Assembly: GCF_018812025.1 (NCBI RefSeq)
Contig: NC_063058.1
Span: 14,621,797-14,685,796, forward strand
Direction of reading: 5' to 3'
DNA from: Megalobrama amblycephala
Lineage: Eukaryota > Chordata > Actinopteri > Cypriniformes > Xenocyprididae
Length of the DNA stretch: 64,000 nucleotides
Below the pieces are notes generated by a model. It had not been told where the DNA came from and made no database searches. It saw only the letters and a list, made by a program, of their open reading frames with translations. The number at the start of each line of letters is the position of its first letter. Positions within the stretch are counted from its first letter, which is position 1. Both the position numbers and the translations under genes were made by a program. Shown in pieces: positions 33,661-44,999 of this stretch.

Positions 33661-34171
33661 TAAACATGGTCAATATGACCTGTGCGCTATATTTCGACCA
33701 AGTTTGCTGCACAAGTCCTGAAAATTGAAGCCAATGCGTTTTGATCGCCCTCAGGTGGCTGGTCCCAGTATAGGTCATAAACACCACCGTCTCCATGTAA
33801 TCTTATGGGACGCGAGACAAACTAAACAATCAAAAATATTTATTTTCCAAAGATGGTTTCTGTCATTTTAGGTAGTTTTTATTTTAAATAAGTTTGGTTT
33901 GTTTTTTAATACTATAAAAATGTGAGTGTGACGTCATGATTGACAGCTGAGATTGAAAGCTTCTCTGAACGAAGTAGTCGGATCAGTAGGATTTTTGGGA
34001 AATTTAATTTCTACATTTCCATAGCCGTTTATTTCACACCGACATAATGAGTTGTTCTGCAATAAATTGTACTAACCAATCCTGGGGGAGTGTGGGCGGG
34101 GCCTTGATACCACGCCTCCACTTCCCTACTGTGCAGACTCGGGTCCCGAGTTCACTACTGCGCCATATTGG

Positions 34172-35258
34172 TAGCCTGGGTGCCAGCCCGAACCCCGCCC
34201 ACAACATTTTTTGGACTGGAAGTTCGGTCTGGACTCGATCCATTGTGGAGTAATTATGCTCGGCTCCCAGAAGGCCGAGCCAATCAAATTGCCAGGGCGG
34301 GCTTTAATCGATGATGGACAGGCTATCTGCGGTTACATAACCGCCCACGTCATCAGAGAACGCTTGGGGAGTTTGATTGACAAGCGATCTAACCAATCAG
34401 AACGCTGCATCCGCCATTTTGTCCGTCAAAGCAGTCAGGAGTTAGAAGATTAACATCGGTGGAGTTAAACTTGAAAAATTGTGCATACTGACGTCTTTCC
34501 GCGTTTGAAACAACATTCATTCTCATGTTCATTCATGTTTATTTGATGCTATAAATGGACTAGTAGGAAGAGATGATCGGTTAACGAGCCTCTTGAGCTG
34601 AGGCGCTACAGCAATCTGTCACGATCATGGTCACTACACATTAAAGAGCCACAAAACGGTTTTTATTGTTTGAATTTTTTAAATAACTACACAGTTTGAA
34701 AGCTGGGACTTTGTTTAATATCATAAGTAACCAGCTCTGTCTCGTCTGTCGATGTGTTGTCAGTTTCCTCTTTGCTCCACTCTGTGTGGCGTGACAGCGC
34801 CACGGCTTGTCGGACAAAGCAACAGTAACTAAGGGGGGCGAGTCTTTGCGAAAGGTCAATTAGTTTACAACAATGATGGCTGTTGTTGAAGAACTGAGAT
34901 GTGTAGATTCCGCCATCGCGTCCGTTACAGAAGATATCGACAGCGCATTAATTTTAAAAGAGGAACAGAGGACCGCGATCAAGGCATTTGTCGATGGGAA
35001 AGATGTCTTTGCCGTCCTTCCTACGGGATTCGGCAAAAGTTTGATTTATCAGTGGCCCCGGTGGTCGCTAAGAAGAGTTCTGTTGACAACTATGCGTCGC
35101 TCAACATACGTCACTTACTCTGTAGCTCTGATTGGTTGTAGGTCTATCCAATTGAGGTCTTTCCTGGATCGGTTGAAATACGCCCCCATAATCAAAGCCC
35201 AATGGAGCAGTATCAGACTCATATTCTGACTAGAATTGAGTATGACCACGTCAGGCTA
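34172..35258 (+). mobile_element. 1.09 kb element carrying a RecQ-like helicase fragment, 9-bp target duplication
   Basis: CCATATTGG at 34163-34171 and again at 35259-35267 flanks an insert starting TAGCCTG and ending CAGGCTA. The perfect 9-bp direct repeat and 7-bp inverted ends mark a transposition event. The insert contains promoter-like sequence and the 5' end of a helicase gene but no transposase, so it looks like an internally deleted derivative. A 9-bp duplication would suit Mutator-type elements, but the superfamily is not established. Confidence 0.75.
34873..35079 (+). pseudogene. RecQ-like ATP-dependent helicase, N-terminal fragment with frameshift
   Basis: The frame opens MMAVVEELRCVDSAIASVTE and runs to LKEEQRTAIKAFVDGKDVFA and VLPTGFGKSLIYQ. 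LKEEQ..AI is the Q motif and LPTGFGKS the Walker A of RecQ-type superfamily 2 helicases. After IYQ at about 35052 one base seems missing: the next frame continues APVVAKK, as expected for the family, then homology stops. No DEAH box or later motifs follow. Proteins of this type occur in many near-identical copies in fish genomes, which suggests carriage by mobile DNA; here it is dead. Confidence 0.75.
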
Positions 35259-35334
35259 CCATATTGGGACATTGGCGGCTTCAATTTTTTACAATGGAAG
35301 AGAGTGAAGGCATGTCATCTATTTTTCCAGTCTA

Positions 35335-35807
35335 CGACTCGTTTACACTAGTGCGTTTGTTTTAAAACGCATAACTTGCTATGGTTATCCCTGTCTTTTA
35401 CACTACTCCGGCATTTCAGTGTAAACAGACCAAAACGGAGACTTTTGAAAACGATGCCATGGCTGCCCATGTTCGCTCTGCGTATCCTTGACGACCGTGT
35501 AAACAATAACATTGACTGTATCAATAACAGAGACTGTACTGTAATCTTTGCTGGCTTTGTTTTTATTTTGAGCAGCCATTGTGCAGTTAAACTGCATTTT
35601 CCAGCTACCTACATGCGCAAGAGGCAACTGTTTACAGTTGTACGCGCATACCCGGTGTGCATGAACGGTCATGTGACATGCCTTTTCAGTCATGTAGTGC
35701 AGACGGAGATCATTTCTGAAAAGCTGTGGAAATGCCAGTGTAGACGAGGATCGTTTTCATTTTACAACGCCGCTTTAAAACGAAAATGCACAAGTGTAAA
35801 CAGGGCC
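35335..35807. mobile_element. TIR element related to the 16645-17326 type
   Basis: Left CGTTTACACTAGTGCGTTTG and inverted right GCACAAGTGTAAACAGGGCC, with inverted GTTTTAAAACG / CTTTAAAACG subterminal words. The open frames of 96-150 residues on both strands across it are not recognisable proteins. Target duplication not clear. Confidence 0.6.
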
Positions 35808-36023
35808 TATGATTTTAAGTCGCCATGAAATCAAAATTGACCCTGTTTACTTTGTTACTGCATATTACTAGTCTTGTGCTGAACAATTCATCGGTGCAAG
35901 TTAATACACAGAAAAAAAATATTTGTTGTTGTAATCTTTAATCAAAATCTGAAAAGTTACTTCCGGTCTGGAATGGCGTTCCTTTTCTGATGACGTCAGT
36001 TTGACGGCTTGGGTTGAAAACGC

Positions 36024-36957
36024 TTAAAGGTGCCCTAGATTCAAAAATTGAATTTACCTCGGCATAGTTAAATAACAAGAGTTCAGTACATGGAAATGAC
36101 ATACAGTGAGTCTCAAACTCCATTGTTTCCTCCTCCTTATATAAATCTCATTTGTTTAAAAGACCTCCGAAGAACAGGCGAATCTCAACACGGGTGTAAA
36201 ATATTGGGTGTACGCCCCCAATATTTGCATATGCCAGCCCATGTTCCCAACATTATGAAAGGCATTAGACAAGGGCAGCCAGTATTAACGTCTGGATGTG
36301 CACAGCCGAATCAACAGTCTAGGTAAGCAAGCAAGGACAATAGCAAAAAATGGCAGATGGAGCAATAATAACTGACATGATCCATGATATCATGATATTT
36401 TTAGTGATATTTGTAAATTGTCTTTCTAAATGTTTCGTTAGCATGTTGCTAATGTACTGTTAAATGTGGTTAAAGTTACCGTCGTTTCTTACTGTATTCA
36501 CGGAGACAAGAGCCGTCGCTATTTTCATTTTTAAACACTTGCAGTCTGTATAATTCATAAACACAACTTCATTCTTTATAAATCTCTCCAACAGTGTAGC
36601 ATTAGCCGTTAGCCACGGAGCACAGCCTCAAACTCATTCAGAATCAAATGTAAACATCAAAATAAACACTATACTTACGCGATTAGACATGCTGCATGAC
36701 GAACACTTTGTAAAGAACCATTTTGAGGGTTATATTAGCTGTTTTAACTTTTTTTATGTTGTTTAAGGCAAGCGCGAGCTCTTGGGGTGTGGAGCACCAG
36801 ATTTAAAGGGCCACACACCCTGAATCGGCTCATTTCTAATTATGCCCCAAAATAGGCAGTTAAAAAAATGAATTAAAAAAAATCTATGGGGTATTTTGAG
36901 CTGAAACCTTAGACTTATATTACATTTTTTTTTTAAAAAGTTCTAGGGCACCTTTAA
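36024..36957 (-). mobile_element. TTAA-flanked about 0.95 kb non-autonomous element, copy C
   Basis: TTAA at 36024-36027 and 36954-36957 with ends AGGTGCCCTAGA and TCTAGGGCACCT, the best preserved inverted ends of the three copies. Same sequence as 2385-3350 and 6740-7692, in opposite orientation. Confidence 0.9.
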
Positions 36958-38984
36958 ACCACTCCCCTCCAACCGTTAGTCTGCTATGAGCAAGAGATGG
37001 AGAGGAGGAGCGCTAAAGTAAAACCCTGCCCTCTATTCAATATTCCGTTTCACTTGGAAATACGTCACAACACTGAAGAAAAGTCTTTTGCAATGTCCAG
37101 TTCACAGGGAATTTAAACTCTTCTGAAGTCATTTGATAGCTTAATGTGAAAAATTTAAATTGTTATTCAATAAATATCTTTCCCTCCTGTGAGTTGTAAA
37201 CTGCTGCAGCTGAGTTGAACATGAACTGAATCAGTCCAATTTGTCAACAAATCATTCAGACCCATTTTGTGCACTAAATCTGATACAATAAGAGTCTTGA
37301 GTAAAAAAAAAAAAAAAAAGGTTCTTTCATGAATCTTACATTTTTTTTAAATGAGGTAAATGATTACATTTTCATTTTTTAAACTATTATTTTCTTATTA
37401 GTTATACTACTATAGTATTTATTAACATTTAGAATTGGCTTCTGTTTTTATATTTTCAGTTTTTGTTTACATTTTTGTAATTTTATGCACTTTTCTCATT
37501 TCTCATTCAGCTTATTTTATTTCACTTAGTTGCCATTGCAACTATGTAAGTTGTTCCATGTTTAAGTTTTTCATCTAATATTAATATTATATTTTATTTA
37601 AGCTTTATCTGAATTAAAGGAAATATTTATTAGTTTTAGTCTTAGTTAACAGTAACAGCACCAGATTTACCAGAATGTTAAAAAAAAAATTACATTTAAT
37701 TATTGAATTTTGTAATTACAATTACAAAAAAAATCATTTTTTTTCTTTCTCCCCATTCACAGGACATTCAGTATCATGTTAGTTCATTGGAACACATTTC
37801 TGTTTTGGTGTCAGTGAAGGAGCATTTGTTCTGATGAGACTGTGGTGTTACCTAAAACAACAAAGGTTGGAAAACACTGCTCTAGACAACATCAACAAAC
37901 CGACATGGCAGACAACAAGGTGAAAAATGCTTCAGTTTTTCAATTAGCATTCAATATTCAACAAAACTGTATGCGGTTATTAAAAAAAAAACACACAAGC
38001 ACGCACGCACAGAGACACGCCTTAACAGCTTCAGGCAATTTATGACTATGGCATTCCACATGTCCATGTTATTGATTGTGCTACTGTTGCTCTGCATCAA
38101 TAAAGACATCAGTCAGCCTGCTGATACACCCAGAATCTACATGACTCTCATTAAGTGAATCCGGACTTATGTATTCTCTCTCCTCGCTGACACCGACACA
38201 AATCATTCACGTTTCCTTAGCAACCACACCACATAGCAGCACCAGCAAGGCCTATTTAACAGGTCCCAAGCAACCGCTAGAAATATGGCTTTGCATTCGG
38301 ATGCTGTGTAAAGAAAGCGAGAGGATACATGTTGTAGAACGATACACAAATGTCAATAAACACTTGTGTAGTCCAAGCAGATGTTTGTTTGAGTGTACGT
38401 GCTAATGGTAAGAGATACACTGTGCACTTTAAGACTCCATTAATTCAAGAAGAGTTTTGGTTACTTTTAGTCCATGTCTGTTAGGTCTGAAGCCATATTT
38501 TTGCTAGCGTACTCCAAATTGAGTTGACAAAATGAGATTTTAGCCATATACTCATTTCATGTTTACAGTATTTCTCTACCAGGAAAATGGGATGAAAATA
38601 TTGATGACTCATCCTGCCCTACACAGATTTTGTCCAATCAAATGCTTTCTACGTTGAGAATGACCCTTCCACTTAATATTAACATATATTTCGGTTTACC
38701 CTAGCCTACGTGCAGTGTGCGTGACATAAATTTAACCATCAGCATATGCGCGAATTCTACCTGCCCTTGCAAATACACCTTGATTTTTTTGTTTTGTTTT
38801 TTTTTTGTTTATGCAATAATTTGTTGGTCCATAAGGTGGCAACACTGGCCTGACCGTCGTTTCAGTCAAAAAAACCCAAAACAATTTTTTTTTTTTTACC
38901 ACCCGTAACCAACTAGCAGGTACATAGGTTCATTGGTTTGATGTAACTAAAGCTTAATGGCTTTTTTTTTTTTTTTTTTTTTAC
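36958..38984. other. jph3 intron 2 sequence with a degraded AT-rich MITE
   Basis: Contains an AACTAAAA-type relic on the - strand at about 37385-37665 (right end GTCTTAGTTAACAG) and homopolymer runs near 37300 and 38890-38985. Otherwise no feature seen. Confidence 0.45.
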
Positions 38985-39166
38985 TTATATTTATGGGCTT
39001 TTTGTGCCTTTATTCGGAGAGGACAGTAGAGAGCAGACAGGAAAGCATTGGGTGGAGAGAGGGGGGCAGGATCGGCAAAGGACCTCGAGACAGGACGAAC
39101 TTGGGTCGCTGTGAACGCATTTGCGCCATATGTCGGCACACTAACCACTAGGCTATTGGCACCGAC
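38985..39166 (-). mobile_element. tRNA-derived SINE
   Basis: On the - strand: CGGTGCCAATAGCCTAGTGG then TTAGTGTGCCGACATATGGC (A box TAGCCTAGTGG) and GACCCAAGTTCGTCCTGTCT (B box), followed by GAGGTCCTTTGCCGATCCTG. A tRNA-like head with both pol III boxes supports a SINE. The related fragment at 26576-26720 shares the B-box half. Confidence 0.82.
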
Positions 39167-39362
39167 TTAATGGCTATTTTTTTTAAGGGCCCTATAGGAT
39201 GTCCTGTCCAAACTTTCTGTTTCAATAAGAAATTTGTCAATGCATATGATTTTGTTACGTCATGACCGTGAACCCAAGTAATTGGTAGTCTGTGTAGTGC
39301 AAAATGAGTCAACATTTTTGGTGCATTCGAAAAATTTTCTTAAGGCTAATTTTGTCAAAAAT

Positions 39363-39986
39363 AGGACTTTTCACACTTTAAATAGTTAACCCTGGGTTAT
39401 TCTAAACCCCGGGTGAATGGAATCCTGGGTTATCTTGCTTCATGTTTCACACTACTCATAATTTACTTGGGGTTAACAATTAATCCCGAGTATTCATAAA
39501 CTGACATTTCACATTGTACATTCTTAACCCTGGGTTAATATTCCTATTTGCATATTTGCGCTGTCAGTGTCATTGATTGGATGAACCCAGCATGCCATCT
39601 GTTTACATAAAAGCTCTAGCATTGCGCATCCTCAGATTGCCGACTGTACTATCGCGTTTATACTGAATGGACATTTCGGACTTTAAAGGTAAGAATGAAA
39701 CGATCTCTTCTTCACTCAAATTGTCGCATTTTCTCTCAGCATTTGATTGTTTATATACGATGCGAGGTGTTTCCATGACTGTCCAAAGCACGTGAATATC
39801 AGGCACACGATTTGTTGTCTGTTGCTAAGCGTGAACCCTTCTCTGGAGCAGGGTTTCATAACCCTGGGTAAAAAGTGGTGCTAACCCCACTTCTAAATTA
39901 CAAGTGTGTAACATTCCTTTACCCAGGGTTTAAAGAGGTGTTTAGAACGAAGATAACCCGGGGATAAGTGCAGTATGAAAAGCCCT
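39363..39986. mobile_element. MITE with AGGGCTTTTCATAC-type inverted ends
   Basis: Left AGGACTTTTCACACTTTAAA and right GTATGAAAAGCCCT, with repeated inverted AACCCTGGGTTA / TAACCCTGGGTA words inside. About 620 bp, no transposase. Confidence 0.75.
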
Positions 39987-40225
39987 TATTCGGAGTACAT
40001 TAGCATATGATTGCACAAACATTTGTGTAATGCAAACTGTGCTTGTCTAGTTGGTTTTTGAACCATTTAGAGGCCAATATATTAAGTTTAAATCGTTTTC
40101 ACCCAAAAATGAGGATATTGCTTTGGTTCTCTTTGAGAATGTATGTTAGCGTTAGGTCGGTTAAGTGCTTTTTAAGGTCAACAAGCAGCAAGCAAAGACA
40201 TTCAACATGAGACCCTGTGTCTTAC

Positions 40226-41033
40226 CTTGAGAGCGCAATCTCTGCCTTCTGCTTCGCAATGTCAGCGGCCTTGTCTGCCGCTTCGACTGCTCTGTCCACT
40301 TTCTCGCGGATCTTGCTGGCACGTAGCGGGATGAGGTTTTTGCGTTTGCCACTGACAAGCATGTTCTGTTTGTATTTGCCCTCCTCTTTGGTGCCATCTG
40401 GAAAGGTGGTGCATCCGTAGCCATGCCTCTTGTTGCCCAACCATTCGCCCTGGTAGTGCAGTCCATCCGAACGCCGGCTCACCCCACAGCCGGTCCTCTT
40501 GTCGTTTTTCCATTCGCCAGCATAACTCTCGGTGGTAGTGGCGTCTACGTCGTCCTCGCCCACTGGCAGCTCGCCCTCCCCTTCCCCAAGGCTGATGGTT
40601 GAGTTGATGTCAGATGCAGCGGAGCTCACCGTACTCATTCCAGCCTCACTGCGGAAAGAACTCTGCTTGCTTCGCTGGCTGGCTAATGAGCTCTTGGACT
40701 CGGATTTTCGCAGCTTGAGGCCACTCAGGAGCGAGCGACGGAACAGGCCCTTCTTTTTGTTCTTCAACAGCTCTGCCTCACTGTGGGCCGTCAGAACGAA
40801 GCCTCCACGGGACACGGCCGGGCTGCCCGCTGCCAGGACGCCGCCGCCCCCCACGCCAGCCACAGGCGCCCGATCGCCAGTCAGCAGAGCTGTGCCATTG
40901 CTGTGCTCAGAGCGTAGAGAGTTTATGGAGGTACGCAGAGGTGAACGGATGACGGCCGCCATGCCGTACGGAACACTCTGCCGTACGCCATATCCATGCC
41001 GCATGCCTCCCACCCATTGGCCCTGGTATGTAC
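40226..41033 (-). CDS. jph3: Junctophilin-3 coding exon 2 (MORN 6, joining region, MORN 7-8)
   Basis: The acceptor is CCTGCAG in the - strand sense (AG 41034-41035). The exon starts GT ACA TAC CAG to complete Gly128 and continue [20 protein letters not shown] (MORN 6). A joining region follows with the conserved basic [20 protein letters not shown] and serine-rich [20 protein letters not shown]. Two more MORN units start at about residues 298 ([14 protein letters not shown]) and 321 ([14 protein letters not shown]), then the alpha-helical [20 protein letters not shown]. It ends SR with donor AG|GTAAGA, phase 2. [14 protein letters not shown] insertion in the joining region looks lineage-specific compared with human. 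Antisense open frames across it are shadows. Confidence 0.97.
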
Positions 41034-41404
41034 CTGCACGAAAAGACAGGAGGTAAGAGACAAGTGTAGACATGTACACAATTAATCAACAATTTAATTC
41101 AGAATTAAGATAGCTGTCTGTTGCAGGATTTTGCTGAACTGCAGCAGATGTGAAACCCAGGGTTCCCCTGCTGAGTCTGCTGCCCCTAGGTTTCTCCAGT
41201 TTGGAGAGTTGCCTCATGTTTTCAGCTCTGGTAGTCTTCACAATTGCCCTGTGACTATGCTGAGAAAAGCATTGTATAAAGAAAATAGATTGAAAAGGAT
41301 GCCTTTTAGCATCAGTGGTAACAGAGATGAATTCTGGTCCAAGAAATCAGTCTTCTCTAAGGGTTCGGGTGACTAGAAAAAGCTCCTAAACCGCTAGTTG
41401 CGCA

Positions 41405-41903
41405 AAAGAGTCTCCATCCATCATAAACATATGCCACACGGCTCCAGAGGGTTAATAAAGGCCTATTCCAATTATGGAAAAAACGGAACTGGCGTTGCAT
41501 CAGTTTCGTAAGTTGAATAGGGAAGGCGCAGGACGTACAGCGTAAGCTTTTTGAAGAATACGGAAGGCAGTCTGGCGGAAGCTAGATATTTTACTTCATA
41601 ACTTGTTAAATATGGACTTTTTTTTTACACAAATGCATCGCTTCACTTCAGAAAGCCTTTATTAACCCTCCGGAGCACTGTGGAATATGTTTATGATGAA
41701 TGAATGTGGATGGAGACACTTTCTTTAGCTCATACTCATGTGGTAACGCATACTGCCATTATAAAGCTCGGATGAGTCAGGATATTTATTAATATTTCTC
41801 TGATTGTGTTCATCAAAAAGAAGAAAGTCATATACACCTAGGATGGCTTGAGGGTGAGTAAAGCTTGGGGTAATTTTCATTTGAAAGTGAACTAATCCTT
41901 TAA
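41405..41903. mobile_element. 5'-truncated TTAA fold-back MITE
   Basis: Right TTAA at 41900-41903 with GAAAGTGAACTAATCCT; internal GAGTCAGGATATTTATTAAT and CCATCCATCATAAACATATG match 23348-24157. The left arm is mostly deleted. Confidence 0.75.
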
Positions 41904-43140
41904 CAACATTCCAATCAACCAATCAGATTTCAGAGACAAGTTTACAGTTTGTCAAGTTTAGGCTTACAACCAGGGTTAGGTGCTTCGAGATCAGTGTAAT
42001 TCACCTATCCTTTCCCTCTGATTTTAGGGATAACTTATGGGTAGGGATATGGTTAGGACAAATTTCAGACAGGAATGCTGTTCTAGAATCAACAATATAT
42101 GTTGATCCAGGAACATGTCTTAGTTGGCAAAATCATGGTGACCGAGATGATACTGCAGTTCACATCTCTGTAATATGTTTGTGCCTTTTGAGTAACTCAA
42201 TACAGTTGGGAGAGGTTTGTAGTGCGTGTTACTCCAGGCACAAACAGTAATAATCCTCGTGAGCTCAATAAAATGCTTCTCTCATTGCTTTTGTGCCGCG
42301 CAATAAGGGCGAGTAACAACTTAATAAAAAAATTTAAATGTAGCAGGGCAGTGCATAAAAATGATGTGTAAAAGGTGCCTCATACTTCAATATACCAATT
42401 GCATGTTTAAATAGAGTGCAAGTATTATATCCCACCTAAAGAGTTCATCAGATTTTTGAGAATGTGGATTGTAAATGCTTCTGCTTTTAACACATATTAA
42501 ACTGTACTTAAATAAAGAATTGCAATTGTCTCATTTCATCTAGGGCACTGATGCACACCATGATTACAGCTGTGATCACTTGTACAATCATCAGCATGAC
42601 CAACCTCATCAATGGCAAGCACAGGAAGTGCCATAATGGCAAGAGTGTTTTTGGCAGCCATGATCTCCAGACCTGGCTCCACTACTTCATTTATTGTGAT
42701 GGCGCCCCAGAGGACCAAGTGTTCATCTCATCGATCTTAATCTCCATGAAGTATCACAATGTCCATCAATTTAGCCGCCAGCAGTGTTATTTATTGGTGA
42801 ATGTGCCAACAAAATAATGGAATGTTGTGTAAAATTTCCTTTATGGCGCTGGCAGCCTGATCTTTCTGTCGGGAGTCTTGATGGATCACCATCTTGAAAT
42901 TTTCATTAAGTGACATTGGTAACCAATAAGTTCTTGCTGGTGATAAGAACAGCACTGATGGGCCTTAATCTGAAAATGTTGTCACTGGAAGAAGAAAAGA
43001 ACATTTTAATCCTTATAGTTGTTGTTTCATTACTAGGGCAGGTGCTTAATCGCCGCTAATGGCATATATCAATATCTGCTGAGGAAAGCCCTCAAACAAA
43101 GAAAATTTGTTTGTGGCAGTTGACCAAAATTGTCTTACAA
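41904..43140. other. jph3 intron 1 sequence without recognised element
   Basis: A 300-bp stretch at about 42540-42840 has open frames on both strands, less AT bias and GGCA-type codon-like texture, but I do not recognise a protein and see no splice pair. Might be an old processed or transposon-derived fragment. Confidence 0.35.
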
Positions 43141-43142
43141 GT

Positions 43143-43144
<2 letters not shown>

Positions 43145-43238
<94 letters not shown>
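43145..43238. repeat. (AT)n microsatellite
   Basis: About 47 uninterrupted AT units followed by T-rich sequence. Apparent Tyr-Ile repeat open frames here are translation of the array. Confidence 0.98.
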
Positions 43239-43241
<3 letters not shown>

Positions 43242-43306
43242 TTATTATTATTATTTTTTTTTTCCATATCAGCTAAACACTGTCTTCTTAAATGTCATGC
43301 AACAAG

Positions 43307-43801
43307 CAGTGTTGGGGTAACGCATTACAAGTTACTCAAGTTACGTAATCAGATTACTTTTTCACTAGTAAAGTTACTTTTTCAAATATGTATCACAGGT
43401 TACTTTGTTTTCCCATTTATTGACTGACAGCTCTCCTGTCTACATGTTGAGGGAAATCAGGAGTGCAGAGGTGTTGTGTGCGCTTTGTAAACATGATGAT
43501 TATTCTAGACTAGTTCTAGGTTAAATGTGAGCATTCATCATTCATTTACTTGTACTCTACTGTACAGGTGTGAATTTGCATTTCCTTCAGCCTGAGGCTT
43601 ATTCATTTCACTTTTGGTGTGAAAGGGCCTTAACATTTGTCAAAAATAGAACTTTTTGTTGTTATAAAAACAAACAAACAGCCCAGATGATGCAAAAGTA
43701 ACATAACACATTGCTTTCCATAAAAAGTAACGCAATTAGTTACATTTTTAGGGAGTAACGCAATATTGTAATGCATTACTTTTAAAAGTAACTTTCCCCA
43801 A
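43307..43801. mobile_element. Non-autonomous hAT-like element
   Basis: Left end CAGTGTTGGGGTAACGCATT and right end AATGCATTACTTTTAAAAGT then AACTTTCCCCA: the typical inverted ends of a common fish hAT family. The last bases of the right end are lost and no 8-bp duplication can be read. No transposase. Confidence 0.75.
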
Positions 43802-44149
43802 AAAATGCATCTTCATATTTGTGCATTTCAGGCATGAATAATTGTGTAAATTTGTATTGTGTTCATTTCTTAATAGTTACTCACACTAAATGAAAGGATT
43901 AAATTGAAAGCCCTACACATTACGGTTTCTAAAATAACTGATTTGTAATTTGATGTCACTTTATGCTAGCAAAATCAACAAATTAAGCAAAATTTTGCTT
44001 AAAATATGATTCTGAGATGAGCTTTGTAATCTATATGTCTTGTTTGTCTCTTTCTAGGTTTTCTGATCTCACACTTGTAACCAAGTCCAGTTATAGAGTT
44101 TCTCTCTCCGTGGTTCTGAAATATATAACAGTCTTTCACACAGACATGT

Positions 44150-44198
44150 TTCAAGGGAAAGTTCACAGCAAAATTGACATCATTTACTCTCACAAAGT

Positions 44199-44235
<37 letters not shown>

Positions 44236-44486
44236 AGAATATCCTGGCCTTGTAATGTAAGATGATAAGGACTGGAACTGTCAAGCTCTGAAAGTGCAAA
44301 AAAAGCAGTTTGTACAACTTGTGAATTATTATGTTTAAAAAGTATTTAAATGCATTTATAAAGAGTGTTCAGGATATTTATATAAAAATGTACTTTTTGT
44401 TCTCCACAGAATAAAGTCATGGGATTTTTGAACAACGTGAAGGTGAGTAAATGATGACACAATTTTTGGGCGAACTATCCATTTAA
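44150..44486. mobile_element. Degraded TTAA MITE with a long poly-T tract
   Basis: AGGGAAAGTTCACAGCAAAA at the left and GGTGAGTAAATGATGACAC then GGGCGAACTATCCATTTAA at the right. A 32-bp T run at about 44202-44233. Confidence 0.65.
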
Positions 44487-44999
44487 TAGCTTGCGCTCAT
44501 CTAGCATTGATCTTTCATACCGGAACGTGTATATTCACAATCCACCTGATCTGTCCTGTACTTTTTCGCGTTCTATGAGATCACCTCTGATGTAACCACT
44601 ATCCCTACATGCTGATGATTCATCCTGGCCAACATTCTAGAACATGCTGGCACTATTACTGTGGCAGTCACACACACAGCTCACTGTGCTACTTCCGTTA
44701 TCTCACCATCTCTCCCACCTCTTATTCGTTCTCACCCTCTTTTCTTCTCTCCCATCCCTTTTGTCTTTACATTATCAGCTTTCTCATCCTGTTAGCTACA
44801 TGCATACACATTCAGCCATATGAACGCCCCCATTCCCTCTGCCTGTATTGATCTCTGTGGGCTGGCATGTCAGCGAGGGCTGCTGGATGGCTCAATGGGG
44901 CTGGAGCTGTGCTTGGTGGATTTTCCCAGCCCCCCACTTCAATATACATACTTCCTGGCTCACAAACAGCTCTGCCACAGAGCTTCCTCTTTACCAGTA

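Larger units (their letters stand above)
33690..35300 (+). mobile_element. Decayed DNA element with a THAP-like protein start, host of the helicase element
   Basis: Inverted words AATTGAAGCCAATG (about 33725) and CATTGGCGGCTTCAATTTTT (35270-35289) bracket the region. At 34047 an ATG opens MSCSAINCTN, whose C-x4-C spacing and wording match the start of a THAP zinc finger (found in P-element and Kolobok transposases and cellular THAP proteins). The rest of the domain (C-x2-H, AVPTIF-type tail) is not present, so this is a remnant or an isolated first exon. Ends are approximate and the class is an inference. Confidence 0.5.
20586..40225 (-). other. jph3: jph3 intron 2
   Basis: The 19.6 kb intron between exons 2 and 3 is the main transposon store of the window: fold-back MITEs, two SINEs, a minisatellite, the helicase/THAP relic and a copy of the 0.95 kb TTAA element. 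No further junctophilin exon is expected or seen in it. Confidence 0.9.

Noticed and set aside
35376..35828. 150-residue + strand frame at 35.4-35.8 kb
   Set aside because: Lies inside a TIR element without coding content; no motif recognised.
40532..41056. 174-residue + strand frame over jph3 exon 2
   Set aside because: Antisense shadow of the exon; composition mirrors the jph3 codons.
43107..43427. Poly(Tyr-Ile) open frames
   Set aside because: Artefact of the (AT)n array.
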